DNA of 44,838 bases from an uncultured Christensenellaceae bacterium (lineage in GTDB: Bacteria; Bacillota; Clostridia; Christensenellales; UBA3700), in contig CALWHB010000010.1 of NCBI GenBank assembly GCA_944380275.1, forward strand, positions 1 through 44,838. The letters run 5' to 3'. Below, in pieces: positions 43,389 to 44,838 of this stretch. The translations under genes and the position numbers were made by a program. The notes under the pieces were generated by a model, which ran no database searches, was not told the DNA's origin, and was given only the letters and a program-made list of their open reading frames with translations. The number at the start of each line of letters is the position of its first letter. Position 1 is the stretch's first letter.

Positions 43389-43760
43389 ATGGCTCGTATT
43401 GCCGGCGTGGACTTACCGCGCGAAAAAAGAGTGGAAATCGGTCTTACCTATATCTACGGTATAGGCAGAGTTACATCCAACCTGGTTCTCAAAGCTACGG
43501 GTATCAATCCCGACACCAGAGTCAAGGATCTGACCGAAGACGAAGTTAGCAAAATACGTGAATACATCGACCACAACCTTACCGTTGAGGGCGAGTTGAA
43601 GCGTGAAGTTAAGCTCAACATCAAAAGACTTACTGAAATCGGTTGCTACAGAGGTATCCGTCACCGCAAGGGTCTGCCCGTAAGAGGTCAGAATACCAAG
43701 CAGAACGCTCGTACCCGCAAAGGACCGAAGAAGACGGTCAGCCGCAGCAAGAAGAAGTAA
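43389..43760 (+). CDS. rpsM: 30S ribosomal protein S13
   Basis: S13 bridges the subunits and contacts tRNA. I start at the ATG 43389 (123 residues: [22 protein letters not shown]), with TGGAGG upstream; a frame from 43293 is longer but not needed. [14 protein letters not shown] and the basic tail are intact. S11 follows 14 nt later. Confidence 0.97.
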   Translation: MARIAGVDLPREKRVEIGLTYIYGIGRVTSNLVLKATGINPDTRVKDLTEDEVSKIREYIDHNLTVEGELKREVKLNIKRLTEIGCYRGIRHRKGLPVRGQNTKQNARTRKGPKKTVSRSKKK

Positions 43761-43774
43761 GGAGGTAAAGAAAA

Positions 43775-44173
43775 ATGGCAGTTGCTAAAAAGGCCGCTAC
43801 TAAAAAGCGTGCCGTCAACAAGCGTCGTGTAGAAAAGGGCGCAGCACATATTCATGCTTCCTTCAACAACACGATTGTTACAATCACGGACCTTCAGGGA
43901 AACGCTATTTCCTGGTCCAGCAGTGGTAAACTCAATCTGAGAGGCTCCAAAAAGTCCACCGCTTTCGCAGCGCAGATGGTCAGTGAGGATGCCGCTAAAG
44001 TCGCTTACGACAGTGGTCTTCGCAGCGTAGAAGTTTACGTTAAAGGTCCGGGTACCGGCCGCGAATCCGCTATCAGAGCGCTCCAGGTCGCAGGACTGGA
44101 AGTAACGATGATAAAAGACGTTTCTCCCATCCCGCACAACGGATGCCGTCCGCCCAAGCGCAGAAGGCTGTAA
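43775..44173 (+). CDS. rpsK: 30S ribosomal protein S11
   Basis: S11 forms the platform near the E site. The 132-residue protein has [15 protein letters not shown] and the end [20 protein letters not shown] precedes the ATG; S4 follows after 18 nt. Confidence 0.97.
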   Translation: MAVAKKAATKKRAVNKRRVEKGAAHIHASFNNTIVTITDLQGNAISWSSSGKLNLRGSKKSTAFAAQMVSEDAAKVAYDSGLRSVEVYVKGPGTGRESAIRALQVAGLEVTMIKDVSPIPHNGCRPPKRRRL

Positions 44174-44191
44174 TCAGGAGGTACAAACAAC

Positions 44192-44815
44192 ATGGCTAAA
44201 TATACAGGACCCGATTGTCGTCAGTGCAGACGCGAGGGCGTAAAATTGTTCCTCAAGGGCGCAAAGTGCGTTTCAGAGAAATGCCCGCTTGCTAAGCGTC
44301 CCACCGCTCCCGGTCAGCACGGCACCGCGAGAAAGAAGGCTTCAGGCTATTCTATTCAGCTCAGGGAGAAACAGAAGACAAAGAGAATATACGGACTTTG
44401 CGAGAAACAGTTCAAGGGATACTTCGACAAGGCTGAAACCATGAGAGGCATCACCGGTGAAAACATGCTTATCCTTCTCGAAAGAAGACTTGACAACGTT
44501 GTATTCCGCCTCAGCCTTGCGTCCAGCAGAGCGCAGGCAAGACAGATTGTCAACCACGGTCTTATCACCGTTAACGGCGAAAACGTAAATATTCCTTCTT
44601 TCCTCGTAAAGAAAGGCGACGTAATCGCAGTTAAGGAAAACAAGAAAGACAAAAAGATTTTTGAAGAGCTCAAAGCGGCAAATTCCATCGGACTTCCCAA
44701 GTGGCTTGAGTTTGACAACGCGACCCTGACAGGAAAAGTTGTCGAGCTGCCCGAAAGAAGTGACGTTGAACAGAAAATCGAAGAGCATCTTATCGTCGAG
44801 TTGTATTCCAAATAA
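44192..44815 (+). CDS. rpsD: 30S ribosomal protein S4, C+ (zinc) form
   Basis: S4 nucleates 30S assembly and has an autoregulatory role in several bacteria. The 207-residue protein keeps the N-terminal zinc cysteines C9, C12, C26 and C31 and an S4 domain (about 97-160) with [29 protein letters not shown] precedes the ATG. It is probably followed by rpoA. Confidence 0.97.
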   Translation: MAKYTGPDCRQCRREGVKLFLKGAKCVSEKCPLAKRPTAPGQHGTARKKASGYSIQLREKQKTKRIYGLCEKQFKGYFDKAETMRGITGENMLILLERRLDNVVFRLSLASSRAQARQIVNHGLITVNGENVNIPSFLVKKGDVIAVKENKKDKKIFEELKAANSIGLPKWLEFDNATLTGKVVELPERSDVEQKIEEHLIVELYSK

Positions 44816-44830
44816 TCGACGGCGCATAGC

Positions 44831-44837
44831 AGGAGGT
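44831..44837 (+). promoter_or_regulatory. Shine-Dalgarno of the next gene (probably rpoA)
   Basis: AGGAGGT lies at the window edge, 16 nt after the rpsD stop. In Bacillota rpsD is not always in this operon, but here it follows rpsK, and rpoA is the expected next gene. The start codon is outside the window. Confidence 0.5.
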
Positions 44838-44838
44838 A

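Overview
The window looks like a chromosomal segment of an anaerobic, low-to-mid GC Bacillota (Clostridia-type) bacterium. The evidence is the gene content: a DnaD-type primosome protein beside a DnaI/DnaC-like helicase loader, the redox repressor Rex, the tmk-holB-ricT block, a class 1B dihydroorotate dehydrogenase with PyrK, a 2[4Fe-4S] ferredoxin, and the S10-spc-alpha ribosomal protein superoperon in standard Gram-positive order. Almost all genes are housekeeping. I see no rRNA or tRNA gene, CRISPR array, insertion sequence or prophage. The exact lineage cannot be fixed from the sequence alone.

Layout. 1-6.8 kb: a leucine-rich-repeat (BspA-type) protein; a minus-strand replication pair (DnaD-like, then helicase loader); a plus-strand ABC exporter (ATPase, permease, small lipoprotein); a small minus-strand hypothetical gene. 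6.8-9.5 kb: rex, greA, lysS. 9.5-13.4 kb: an Orn/Lys/Arg decarboxylase-family protein, tmk, holB and ricT, an order close to the yaaO-tmk-holB-yaaT region of Bacillus subtilis. 13.5-13.7 kb: a stand-alone ferredoxin gene with its own promoter, a palindromic operator candidate and a terminator. 14-20.2 kb: pyrB-pyrC-pyrF-pyrK-pyrD-pyrE and a purine nucleoside phosphorylase. 20.3-25.3 kb: an SAH/MTA deaminase-like amidohydrolase, a one-pass membrane protein, an ABC-F ATPase, and an Lrp-family regulator with an aminotransferase (AlaR/AlaT-like). 25.3-27.5 kb: an AT-rich spacer with a possible small transcript, a 38-residue cysteine-rich peptide gene and a lipoprotein M1-type peptidase. 27.6-30.3 kb: an SPFH protein with three zinc ribbons, its zinc-ribbon membrane partner (YdjI/YdjG-like) and a DUF1858 protein. 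30.4-44.8 kb: rpsJ through rpmJ with secY, adk, map, a KOW-domain protein and infA, then a fresh promoter before rpsM-rpsK-rpsD. The window stops at what is probably the rpoA ribosome binding site.

How the genes work together. The pyr cluster supplies nearly the whole route from carbamoyl phosphate and aspartate to UMP; carAB is not present. The PNP and the adjacent deaminase could recycle methylthioadenosine or S-adenosylhomocysteine products. The ribosomal block makes roughly half of the r-proteins plus SecY, Adk, Map and IF-1. Several of its zinc-site proteins (S4, S14, L36, L24) keep the cysteine-containing form.

The most unusual signals are regulatory or small: an 18-bp palindrome inside the ferredoxin promoter; a short intergenic repeat present three times, two copies of which bracket pyrE-PNP; a cysteine-rich micro-gene; a promoter-terminator unit with no gene; a heavily structured rpsJ leader; nested dyads over the rpsM promoter; and a DnaD-like protein that appears to carry four tandem DnaB_2-like repeats. 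None amounts to a clear new multi-gene system.
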